Part shown: piece by piece, positions 16,839 through 22,771 of the stretch
How the letters are laid out: every line of letters starts with the position of its first letter
Numbering within the stretch: position 1 is the first letter of the stretch
IMG/VR virus record: IMGVR_UViG_3300009497_000027
Coordinates: 1 to 30,020 of that record
From: a virus
Reading direction: 5' to 3' (one strand)
Length of the DNA: 30,020 nucleotides
Made by a program: the position numbers and the translations under genes
The notes under the pieces: generated by a model
Database searches by the model: none
What the model was told of the DNA's origin: nothing
The model's input: only the letters and a program-made list of their open reading frames with translations

Positions 16839-16882
16839 GAGGTTTACGCTTTCCATCCATTCTATAATCATATTTTAACCAC
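16827..16882 (+). promoter_or_regulatory. AACCGGTT site plus TAACCAC leader before 16898
   Basis: GCAACCGGTTGAGA at 16827-16840 is followed by TAACCAC at 16876-16882, 15 bases before the ATG at 16898. The same two elements precede the genes at 18453 and 21700. This suggests a phage-specific promoter or processing/translation element. No experimental role can be read from sequence. Confidence 0.55.
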
Positions 16883-16897
16883 AAACTTTTAAATATC

Positions 16898-17206
16898 ATG
16901 GCAAATATAAACCTAGCTTGGAATAACCCTATAGAAACAGATATAGATAACATCTGCGTTCATAGATTTGATACTGACCAGTCTGGAACTTACGCGAACG
17001 ACACTTTAATTAGTGCAGCTGATGCGGCTGCATTTGCAACTTCAGCGCCTATCGTTTTAAATCAATCTGACGTATCATACACATACGCCTCTGGAGCTTC
17101 CTCTTTTACTGACACAGTATCAGCAGGAACATACACTTACGGAGTTTTTTCGAAAAACCAAACTGGTTACGGTCCGGGCGAAGCTCAGACAATAACTGTA
17201 TTATAA
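16898..17206 (+). CDS. Small fibronectin-III-like virion protein
   Basis: 102 residues in an all-beta pattern: NINLAWNNP, then DIDNICVHRF, and near the end SAGTYTYGVFSKNQTGYGPG followed by a final strand. This matches the spacing of fibronectin type III-like domains that decorate phage fibres and capsids. There is no signal or membrane segment. It is preceded by a dedicated AACCGGTT/TAACCAC leader and followed 12 bases later by a short Pro-rich ORF. It could be a fibre subunit, a decoration protein or a binding module; the fold call is moderate and the role inferred from the fibre-gene context. Confidence 0.75.
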   Translation: MANINLAWNNPIETDIDNICVHRFDTDQSGTYANDTLISAADAAAFATSAPIVLNQSDVSYTYASGASSFTDTVSAGTYTYGVFSKNQTGYGPGEAQTITVL

Positions 17207-17218
17207 GGTTAATATCTC

Positions 17219-17392
17219 ATGCCCCTCGTATCTCGCTGGGGCTCGGTAGTAACCACGGTTCCTCCAACCGAGCCAGGGGTTAATAACCCGCAACCTGCAA
17301 CCCTTGTCCTCAGGCCGTTACCTATTGACCAACCGTCAAAGGCCGAAAGCCTTGGGTCGAAGGTTGGAGATCCTGCACCTATTAAAGCATGA
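17219..17392 (+). CDS. Short Pro-rich protein, overlaps next fibre gene
   Basis: 57 codons from ATG at 17219 to TGA at 17390-17392. The product is Pro-, Val- and Thr-rich, begins MPLVSRWGSVVTTVPPTEPG and ends DPAPIKA. The stop overlaps the ATG of the 17389 gene in an ATGA arrangement like that used by the giant/portal and other pairs here. An AAGG lies 11 bases before the start. The overlap and the filling of an otherwise empty gap support it as real. It has no recognised domain. Confidence 0.6.
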   Translation: MPLVSRWGSVVTTVPPTEPGVNNPQPATLVLRPLPIDQPSKAESLGSKVGDPAPIKA

Positions 17393-18126
17393 GCAATACC
17401 CGACTATATAAGAATGGCAGACCGCCAAGTAATCCGAAGAGTTTAACTCGTCGGGATATAGTTCGGGATTCAGCTAAATTTAAAACTGTTGAAAGGGAGC
17501 ATGATCCATTAAGACGGTTTGGAGGATCTGTTGGGGCGGCTTATATTGACAGCGATGGGGATGGTTCACTTGATAAAATTATACGAGTAACCCGTGGTGG
17601 ATCTCTTGGTATATCAAAATATCCGGAAACACCTGTCTCAACTGACCCACCAGTATCTGGCCCAAGCGGATTAACTGCAACCGAAGCAGTTCCAGTATCT
17701 GGCCCAAGCGGTTTAACTGCAACGCAGCAGATTGACCCTCCTGTATCTGGCCCAAGTGGTTTAACCGCAACCGAAGCAATTCCAGCATCCGGCCCGAGCG
17801 GATTAACTGCAACCGAAGCAGTTCCAGTATTTGGCCCATCAGGATTAACCGCAAGCGAAGCAATTCCGGTATCTGGCCCGAGCGGTTTAACTGCAACCGA
17901 GAATGCTCCAGCATCCGGCCCAAGTGGTTTAACTGCAACCGAAGCAGTTCCAGCATCCGGCCCAAGTGGTTTAACTGCAACCAAATTAACTTTAAACATT
18001 GCTCCGTTATCAACTGATCAGAATGCGCTTGTTGCAACTACTCCCGCGGTTGGAACTATTAAGTACAGCAGTGATGTTGATCGTTTGTTTATTTACGACG
18101 GAACTGACTGGCACAACTATCTATAA
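17389..18126 (+). CDS. Repeat-stalk fibre protein with EF-hand-like loop
   Basis: 245 residues. A basic N-terminus is followed by an EF-hand/dockerin-like calcium loop (DSDGDGSLDKI), eight units of about 14 residues with core SGPSGLTAT (bases 17653-17982), and a C-terminal module of the form GTIKYSSDVDRLFIYDGTDWHNYL. That terminal module recurs in several neighbouring fibre genes. The architecture parallels the FGE-domain fibre at 15036 but without an inserted lectin domain, so it looks like its empty sister. It overlaps the next gene by one base (TAATG). It is probably a structural fibre or spacer protein. Confidence 0.8.
   Translation: MSNTRLYKNGRPPSNPKSLTRRDIVRDSAKFKTVEREHDPLRRFGGSVGAAYIDSDGDGSLDKIIRVTRGGSLGISKYPETPVSTDPPVSGPSGLTATEAVPVSGPSGLTATQQIDPPVSGPSGLTATEAIPASGPSGLTATEAVPVFGPSGLTASEAIPVSGPSGLTATENAPASGPSGLTATEAVPASGPSGLTATKLTLNIAPLSTDQNALVATTPAVGTIKYSSDVDRLFIYDGTDWHNYL
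17653..17982 (+). repeat. SGPSGLTAT coding repeats, fibre gene 2
   Basis: Eight tandem units of about 42 bp coding for (V/A)SGPSGLTATEAVP-like segments. Unit 5 has Phe for Ser and unit 2 has a QQIDPP linker. DNA identity between units is high, making slippage or recombination likely, including with the array at 15260-15445. Confidence 0.92.
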
Positions 18127-18383
18127 TGGGTGATATAAAAGTATTCAACAGCGCTGGTCTGAATGACAGCGAGAATACGGTTACCAGTCTTGGTGAAGTA
18201 GTGGGTCGAGTAAAAGATCTATTTCTTTCGAAAACTGAGGCTCAGGTCATTGAGGAAAAGGTCGAAGTAAATACTCAAAATGTTACTCAAGTAGTTGAAG
18301 ATGCTCCGGTTTCACTTAACACATTTAAGGAAATCGCTGATAACCTGGATGTTAACGAATTCTTCGCCGCACTTGAGGATTAA
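18126..18383 (+). CDS. Small fibre-associated protein
   Basis: 85 residues, acidic, starting one base inside the previous stop (TAATG). The C-terminal part VEDAPVSLNTFKEIADNL closely resembles the APxALDTLKEIADAL motif widespread in marine phage tail fibres, placed after a Val/Glu/Gln-rich, probably coiled-coil stretch. It is likely a short fibre segment or connector. There is no lectin or enzymatic domain. Confidence 0.75.
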   Translation: MGDIKVFNSAGLNDSENTVTSLGEVVGRVKDLFLSKTEAQVIEEKVEVNTQNVTQVVEDAPVSLNTFKEIADNLDVNEFFAALED

Positions 18384-18396
18384 AAATAAAATTCGA

Positions 18397-18444
18397 GCAA
18401 CCGATTGAATCGATTCTGTTTTTATACGAATATCAAATAACCAC
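18397..18444 (+). promoter_or_regulatory. AACCGATT site plus TAACCAC leader before 18453
   Basis: GCAACCGATTGAAT (18397-18410) runs into GAATCGATTCTGTTT (18407-18421), then TAACCAC (18438-18444) nine bases before the ATG. All three pieces recur before the fibre gene at 21700, which starts with a related N-terminus. Confidence 0.6.
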
Positions 18445-18452
18445 AAAAACCT

Positions 18453-18968
18453 ATGGCAAATATTTTACAACAAATCGGAACCGCAGTAGGCGGGAAATTA
18501 GCAGAAAAACTAGATTTAGCGGGGGGTACAGTAACCGGATCCTTGGTTATACCAGCACCCACAGCTGAATCTCAAGCAGCTCAAAAAGCTCAGGTTTCTG
18601 CTTTAGAATTATCTATCGGTAATTACGCAACCTTTGTCTCTGCGATTGCTGATGTAACTGTTACATATTCAGATACCGCGGCTAATATTCAATTAATTAG
18701 TGGTGCGGCAAACGGAACCATAGCGGTTTCTAGTGACACTAATGTAATTTACTACGCTGACGGTGGTGTTTGGAGCATCAGTACCATTGACAATATTAAG
18801 GCGGACGCTCTTGCGGCTGGTCAGACATTAAATATTTCAGGAGACACCGAATCAAACATCCGGTCGCGATCCAGCGATGCTACCGGTACTATCATGTTCG
18901 GAACTGATACCTACGATCTCTACATATTCGATGGGACTGATTGGCAAACTTATAACAACGACGCATAA
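18453..18968 (+). CDS. Tail fibre protein with shared N-terminal anchor
   Basis: 171 residues. The N-terminus MANILQQIGTAVGGK matches MSNILSQIGAAVKGK of the fibre at 21700, suggesting a common attachment peptide. Next come a GGTVTGSLVIPAPT fibre strand, a helical SQAAQKAQVSALELSI segment, and two copies of the beta module seen in neighbours (GTIAVSSDTNVIYYADGGVW and GTIMFGTDTYDLYIFDGTDW). The stop overlaps the next ATG by one base (TAATG), so this anchor protein may assemble with the following LamG fibre. The structural role is inferred from fibre motifs. Confidence 0.82.
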   Translation: MANILQQIGTAVGGKLAEKLDLAGGTVTGSLVIPAPTAESQAAQKAQVSALELSIGNYATFVSAIADVTVTYSDTAANIQLISGAANGTIAVSSDTNVIYYADGGVWSISTIDNIKADALAAGQTLNISGDTESNIRSRSSDATGTIMFGTDTYDLYIFDGTDWQTYNNDA

Positions 18969-19750
18969 TGAGCGATTTAAACGTATATACTACAGCAGAA
19001 ATTAACGCGCTAACCCCGATTACTGGTGACCTGGTTGTTGATTCAGATACTAATCAAATCAAACTGTATAATGGAACAGCATGGAAAGCATTTACTACTG
19101 ACAGTCTTGGGATTGCGAATCAGTACAGCGTACAATATGACGGTGTAAATGATTACGCTACATTAGGTAGCACCATAAGTTTTAGCGGAGAATTTACAAT
19201 CAGTACATGGCTAAACTTTGGAACTTTATCAGGAAGTCTGCAAGTATTTTTTGGGGAGGTTGGTTCTTATATCTACATGATGTACAACGGGGCTAACTCT
19301 ACTCTTTATTTTGTACCTGCTGCTGGTCAGACTGGTATAAATACATCCGTAAGTTCGTGGAACGCCTCGGAGTGGCATCATTTTATGGTCACTAGAAATA
19401 GCTCTAATGCTATTACTTTGTATGTTGATGGTTCTTCTGTTCAAACAGGGTCTAATTCAAACACTTTGCAGTTTAGATCATTTGGTCAAAGTAATTATTA
19501 TTACACAGGATACATTGATGAGTATGCGGTTTGGGATAGTGATCAAAGTGCAAATATCGGAGACATCAGAGACTCAACTTTGGGTACTCCTAAAAATTTA
19601 GATGCTATGAGTACTAACCCTTTACATTGGTGGAGAATGGGTGATAATGATTCAGGACCAGGAACAATTATTACTGATGTAGGTTCAGCTACTACAAAAG
19701 TAGATGCAAGCCTCGTTGGTTCTGTTATTTCTTCTACTACTGCTGCTTAA
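18968..19750 (+). CDS. LamG/concanavalin-A-like lectin tail fibre protein 1
   Basis: 260 residues. The N-terminal adaptor module (GDLVVDSDTNQIKLYNGTAW) is followed from about residue 52 by a LamG/concanavalin-A-like jelly roll: YSVQYDGVNDYATLG, FTISTWLNF, WHHFMVTRNSSNAITLYVDG, YTGYIDEYAVWD and PLHWWRMGD. Such domains bind carbohydrates, so this is probably a receptor-binding subunit. It is followed two bases later by a 79-residue acidic protein, and the pair is repeated by the next two genes. It has no visible catalytic motif. Confidence 0.88.
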   Translation: MSDLNVYTTAEINALTPITGDLVVDSDTNQIKLYNGTAWKAFTTDSLGIANQYSVQYDGVNDYATLGSTISFSGEFTISTWLNFGTLSGSLQVFFGEVGSYIYMMYNGANSTLYFVPAAGQTGINTSVSSWNASEWHHFMVTRNSSNAITLYVDGSSVQTGSNSNTLQFRSFGQSNYYYTGYIDEYAVWDSDQSANIGDIRDSTLGTPKNLDAMSTNPLHWWRMGDNDSGPGTIITDVGSATTKVDASLVGSVISSTTAA

Positions 19751-19752
19751 TT

Positions 19753-19992
19753 ATGAGAACATATATTATATTAAATTCCTCTAAGGTTTCTAGTTTTGAC
19801 TTTGATGTTTTGGTCGATAACAGCGAAGAAGGAAGCAGAAAGAGTTTAGACGGTAGTAAGATAGTAGCCCGCTTTGAGGGTGACACTCCTAGCTTTTTAA
19901 TAGGCGAACCGCAGTACACGCAGGAAGAAATACTTCCGATTATGCACAGTGCTGATTGGAGTGATCCTGACGCTGTATTGAGTGCAACTTAA
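19753..19992 (+). CDS. Small acidic protein paired with LamG fibre 1
   Basis: 79 residues, acidic, with alternating hydrophobic strands at the start (YIILNSSKVSSFDFDVLVD) and a helical, acidic end (YTQEEILPIMHSADW). It has no signal or membrane segment. It lies directly after a LamG fibre gene, in the same place as the 89-residue protein after the second LamG gene. A fibre chaperone or a bound cap subunit is a reasonable guess. The family is not recognised. Confidence 0.75.
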   Translation: MRTYIILNSSKVSSFDFDVLVDNSEEGSRKSLDGSKIVARFEGDTPSFLIGEPQYTQEEILPIMHSADWSDPDAVLSAT

Positions 19993-20006
19993 ATAGAATT
20001 TTTAAT

Positions 20007-20885
20007 ATGACAACTATAGATACAATCGCAGACAGAAGCACCGGGACTACGATCGCGGGCAAGGCATACTTCGAAACCTCGACGAATCAATTCATCGTTT
20101 ATAATGGAAGCTCTTGGATCGAACTCGATTCCGATGGCGTTGGCGTTGTCGCGGTCTACGAAAACCGCTGGGGCGCAAGCTTTGATGGTAGTAATGATTA
20201 TTTATCCGTAACGCAAAGCAGTGCGATTAACATATCGGGAGACATAACTTTATCAGCTTGGGTAAAAAGAACTTCAACCAGTAGTTACAACGCAATATAT
20301 ACAAAGCGAGAGGTTGGCGGTTCTATGAATTATCAACTTACAATTAATAATTCTAATGGTCAGCTTGGTTTAGGTCACTCAGGAGGTTCTTGGGTGTACA
20401 ACACAACAACAACACTTTCTACAAACACATGGTATCATGTTGCTGTTACCGTTTCAAGCGACACGGCTCAGTTCTATGTGAACGGAGTTGCTAAAGATTC
20501 GTTTACGGGAATCTCTATAACCGCCACCACTCAAGACCTAGCTATAGGATCAACAATTGGTTATAATTATTTTGGCGGCAATATAGATGAAGCGGCTCTA
20601 TGGGATTGTGCATTATCCGGACCCGACATAGCAAAAATTTACAACGGAACCGCTCCAAACGGAAAACCTACAGATCTAACCAAAGCAACATCGTATGATA
20701 CCGATCGCACCGCGAATCTTGCAGGCTACTGGAGAATGGGAGATGATTCAAGCGATACAGCAACCTCTGGCGGATCCATCGCAACCATAACCGACTCAAG
20801 CGGAAATGGAAATGATGCGGTTCAAGCAACTGCAAACAACCAGCCTACATTCTCAGACTTAACCGGTGAATCGATTTACGCATAA
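20007..20885 (+). CDS. LamG/concanavalin-A-like lectin tail fibre protein 2
   Basis: 292 residues, built like the 18968 gene. An adaptor module (GKAYFETSTNQFIVYNGSSW) precedes a LamG domain with WGASFDGSNDYLSV, ITLSAWVKRTS, WYHVAVTVSSDTAQFYVNG, YFGGNIDEAALWD and LAGYWRMGDDSSD, closing with ITDSSGNGNDAVQ. The two fibres share fold and landmarks but differ clearly in loops, so they may recognise different glycans or act as co-fibres. It follows the 79-residue gene by 14 bases with an AT-rich leader and no Shine-Dalgarno sequence. Confidence 0.88.
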   Translation: MTTIDTIADRSTGTTIAGKAYFETSTNQFIVYNGSSWIELDSDGVGVVAVYENRWGASFDGSNDYLSVTQSSAINISGDITLSAWVKRTSTSSYNAIYTKREVGGSMNYQLTINNSNGQLGLGHSGGSWVYNTTTTLSTNTWYHVAVTVSSDTAQFYVNGVAKDSFTGISITATTQDLAIGSTIGYNYFGGNIDEAALWDCALSGPDIAKIYNGTAPNGKPTDLTKATSYDTDRTANLAGYWRMGDDSSDTATSGGSIATITDSSGNGNDAVQATANNQPTFSDLTGESIYA

Positions 20886-20896
20886 CCTTAAATACT

Positions 20897-21166
20897 ATGG
20901 CAACTAAATATAAATTACTTAATACTCCTGAGGAGTTTGACGCAAAAGAAGCTGAGATGAAATCTTTGCTTTCTATTCCTGATAACGCTGGAACCAGTAA
21001 GTATGCTGAGTCCGTTATGATTGATAATCCCGATCATGCTGATTATGGAATGTTCTTGTTCCCGGTTATAACCGAAGGAAAATGGAAATGCGATCAGCAC
21101 TTCAGCGCTGACGAGCTTGTTGATCATGATTCTTCCTGGGCTAAGCCTGTAGAAGAACTCGTATAA
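20897..21166 (+). CDS. Small acidic protein paired with LamG fibre 2
   Basis: 89 residues, acidic, with a YKLLNTPEEFDAKEAEMKSLL helical start and a central YGMFLFPVITEGKWKC strand pair. It occupies the same slot after a LamG fibre gene as the protein at 19753. It is the last + strand gene before the minus-strand cassette; its stop and that of the antisense gene at 21170 are three bases apart. A candidate fibre assembly partner; function unknown. Confidence 0.75.
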   Translation: MATKYKLLNTPEEFDAKEAEMKSLLSIPDNAGTSKYAESVMIDNPDHADYGMFLFPVITEGKWKCDQHFSADELVDHDSSWAKPVEELV

Positions 21167-21169
21167 CTC

Positions 21170-21406
21170 TTAAGCGGGGGTCGTATTAATTACGACCCAG
21201 GAGCCTGAGCCTAAGTGCATATATAATTTATTTGTATCTGTTCCTAGTGCCAAGGATCCTATTGGATCACCACTCCTAGCTTTAATAACGGCCTCGGTAT
21301 CGATTATTCGAACGAGGCCTTTTTTGCTGTCTGTGACCAATCGAACGGCTGTGCCTATTTCTGCTGCTAACTCATTCGAATGAAACCCCCAAACTATTTT
21401 CCACAT
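21170..21406 (-). CDS. Minus-strand fibre-adaptor-like small protein
   Basis: About 78 residues from an ATG at 21406 (MWKIVW...). The frame is open further upstream, but that part runs antisense-like across the HTH gene and does not look coding. GGAGG abuts this ATG; an earlier ATG at 21436 has AGGAAAG nearby, so the start is uncertain. The C-terminal half DPIGSLALGTDTNKLYMHLG-SGSWVVI is a clear relative of the adaptor module found on the + strand in the fibre genes at 17389, 18453, 18968 and 20007, which supports a real product. It overlaps the end of the HTH gene in another frame. A fibre-like part in a divergent regulatory cassette is odd; its role is unknown. Confidence 0.65.
   Translation of the reverse strand: MWKIVWGFHSNELAAEIGTAVRLVTDSKKGLVRIIDTEAVIKARSGDPIGSLALGTDTNKLYMHLGSGSWVVINTTPA
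21290..21325 (+). terminator. Candidate rho-independent terminator for + strand fibre genes
   Basis: GGCCTCG (21290-21296) pairs with CGAGGCC (21313-21319) across a 16-base loop and is followed by six T. It would stop rightward transcription after the 20897 gene, although it lies inside the antisense gene at 21170. It is reasonable but could be partly coincidental. Confidence 0.55.
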
Positions 21407-21554
21407 CCTCCGCTTTATATCGAATGACCCGTGCATTAATTTCTTTCCTATCCCACCCATATTGTTTAGCCCATCGACGAACGGTACCGGGAGAGACATC
21501 CATCCTTTCACGAATAATTCGTGGCGAAAGATAACGATTTTTTGTTACGCCCAT
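21372..21554 (-). CDS. Small helix-turn-helix DNA-binding protein
   Basis: 60 residues. After MGVTKNR comes a helix-turn-helix pattern: YLSPRIIRERMDVSPGTVRRW, then KQYGWDRKEINARVIRY and KAEDVENSL. This resembles the HTH_17/excisionase/MerR N-terminal fold (select-helix, VS-turn, TVRRW recognition helix, then a short wing and the closing ED-V helix). The protein carries many Arg/Lys as expected for DNA binding. It is one of the only two minus-strand genes here. Just upstream lies an inverted repeat and an ACCGGTTATGACCGT site shared with the scaffold leader, suggesting autoregulation and a link to capsid gene expression. It could be a transcriptional regulator or a recombination directionality factor. 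Confidence 0.8.
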   Translation of the reverse strand: MGVTKNRYLSPRIIRERMDVSPGTVRRWAKQYGWDRKEINARVIRYKAEDVENSLGVSFE

Positions 21555-21566
21555 ATTCGTTTATAT

Positions 21567-21593
21567 ACGGTCATAACCGGTCTAAGCGACCGG
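21567..21593 (-). promoter_or_regulatory. Operator-like region upstream of the HTH gene
   Basis: On the minus strand this holds ACCGGTTATGACCGT (21581-21567), 14 of 15 bases identical to the scaffold leader site at 23587-23601. CCGGTC/GACCGG inverted arms (21577-21582 and 21588-21593) overlap it. A TATATAAA run lies between it and the ATG and could act as a -10 region. Confidence 0.55.
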
Positions 21594-21606
21594 ATGTAAA
21601 ACAGTA

Positions 21607-21684
21607 GCAACCGATTGAGATAGCTGTACTTATTTGGGATGATGCATGTGTCGAATCAACTCTGTTTCGATTTTCCATAACCAC
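21607..21684 (+). promoter_or_regulatory. AACCGATT site plus TAACCAC leader before 21700
   Basis: GCAACCGATTGAGA (21607-21620), GAATCAACTCTGTTT (21653-21667) and TAACCAC (21678-21684) repeat the leader found before 18453, with extra bases inserted between the first two parts. It lies downstream of a terminator and upstream of a fibre gene, fitting a promoter-bearing region. Confidence 0.6.
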
Positions 21685-21699
21685 TATTAATTAATTATT

Positions 21700-22701
21700 A
21701 TGTCAAATATTCTCTCACAAATCGGTGCAGCAGTTAAAGGTAAAGTCGATGGCGTTCAAGCCAACGTTACTGCTGAAGAAACTGCAAGAATCGCAGCAAT
21801 CGCTGCTGAAGCGAGCTCACGTTCTTCTGCTGACACCACTCTACAATCTAACATTGATGCAGAAGCATCAACTGCAAGAGCTGCTGAGTCTGCAAATGCA
21901 ACTGCAATCAGTTCCGAAGCTAGCACCGCCCGTGCTGCTGAAGCTGCAAACGCAACTGCGATTTCTGACGAAGAAACTCGCGCAACTGCTGCTGAAGGTA
22001 CTCTTACCACTAACTTGGCTGCTGAAGCAACCACTGCTCGTGCTGCTGAAGCTGCAAATGCTACCGCAATAAGTGACGAAGAAACCGCTCGTATAGCTGC
22101 TGTTTCTGGTGAAGCATCTACCCGCGCTGCTACTGACACTGCTCTTCAAGGCGAAATTGACGCTGAAGAAACTCGCGCACTAGCCGCTGAAGGTGTATTA
22201 ACCACTAATCTTGCACAAGAAGTTACCGATCGCCAAACTGCTGTTACTGCTGAAGCAGCAACCCGTGCGGCTGCGGTTAGCAATCTTGACACTGTTAAAG
22301 CAAACCTTTCAGGCGCTACTTTTACTGGTGATGTTTCAGGAACTAACTTAACTCTTACCGGAAATCTTACCGTTACTGGTACAACCACCAGCATTGAAAC
22401 TGTTAACTCCCAAGTTAAAGATTCAATCATGCTTCTCAATGACGGAGCAGCTTCCGGAACTAACAACGCAAATGACGTTGGATTGATCATGGAGCGTGGA
22501 TCAAGCGAAGATAATGTTGCATTAGTATTCGACGAAGGTGAAGACAAATTCGTTTGTTACAAAACCTCCGCTGCTGCTTCTTCAACCGACATCTCCAGTG
22601 ACGACACAAGTGCTACTCTTATGGACATCAAAGTTAACGATGTATTCGTTGGTGCTGATAACCTCGGTTCTTACTCCGACTTCAGCACTGCATTAGGTTG
22701 A
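21700..22701 (+). CDS. Alanine-rich coiled-coil tail fibre protein
   Basis: 333 residues. The N-terminus MSNILSQIGAAVKGK is shared with the 18453 protein. From about 20 to 205 is an Ala/Glu/Thr-rich stretch of repeats such as EASTARAAEAANATAISDEETR and GTLTTNLAAE, typical of trimeric coiled-coil fibre shafts. Then follow NLSGATFTGDVSGTNLTLTG and TVTGTTTSIETVNSQVKDSIM, landmarks of marine phage fibre heads, and a VGLIMERG...NVALVFDEGEDKF strand block close to the C-terminus. It ends before a strong terminator, so it is the last gene of its transcript. Probably a major side-fibre subunit. The receptor target is not predictable. Confidence 0.87.
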   Translation: MSNILSQIGAAVKGKVDGVQANVTAEETARIAAIAAEASSRSSADTTLQSNIDAEASTARAAESANATAISSEASTARAAEAANATAISDEETRATAAEGTLTTNLAAEATTARAAEAANATAISDEETARIAAVSGEASTRAATDTALQGEIDAEETRALAAEGVLTTNLAQEVTDRQTAVTAEAATRAAAVSNLDTVKANLSGATFTGDVSGTNLTLTGNLTVTGTTTSIETVNSQVKDSIMLLNDGAASGTNNANDVGLIMERGSSEDNVALVFDEGEDKFVCYKTSAAASSTDISSDDTSATLMDIKVNDVFVGADNLGSYSDFSTALG

Positions 22702-22727
22702 GCCTAATCTAGCTTACTGAATCTCCT

Positions 22728-22764
22728 AAGGGGTCGGAGGTCCAATCCTTCGACCCCTTTTTTT
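22728..22764 (+). terminator. Rho-independent terminator after the fibre block
   Basis: AAGGGGTCG (22728-22736) pairs with CGACCCCTT (22751-22759) with further GG/CC pairing inside, followed by a run of T to 22764. It separates the fibre genes from the lysis cluster. Confidence 0.9.
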
Positions 22765-22771
22765 CTAAAAA

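Noticed and set aside
16863-16868. TATAAT as a host-type -10 box before 16898
   Set aside because: No acceptable -35 at 16-18 bases. TTTACG is only 14 bases away and TTGAGA 22 bases, so a standard sigma-70 promoter is not supported.
17653-17982. Regular 42-bp repeats as a possible CRISPR array
   Set aside because: The units are directly tandem, in frame and coding, with no unique spacers between them.
17541-18037. Two 152-codon minus-strand frames across the repeat array
   Set aside because: They are antisense shadows of the 42-bp repeats; their repetitive products simply mirror the + strand units, and there is no separate leader.
21178-21198. GGGTCGTA/TACGACCC hairpin as a bidirectional terminator
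   Set aside because: A stem with a five-base loop is present between the converging genes, but no T run follows on either strand.
21380-21400. Programmed frameshift joining the HTH and the adaptor-like minus-strand frames
   Set aside because: The shift needed would be +1 and the GGGGGTTT run does not form a classical -1 slippery site in the correct phase. Overlapping genes explain it more simply.
21407-21511. Longer N-terminus of the minus-strand adaptor-like protein (start at 21511)
   Set aside because: This part lies wholly inside the HTH gene in another frame and does not resemble any part of the adaptor family.
21756-22547. Long minus-strand open frames opposite the Ala-rich fibre
   Set aside because: Ala/Glu codon bias of the + strand gene removes stops on the other strand. 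The + strand product has clear fibre motifs.
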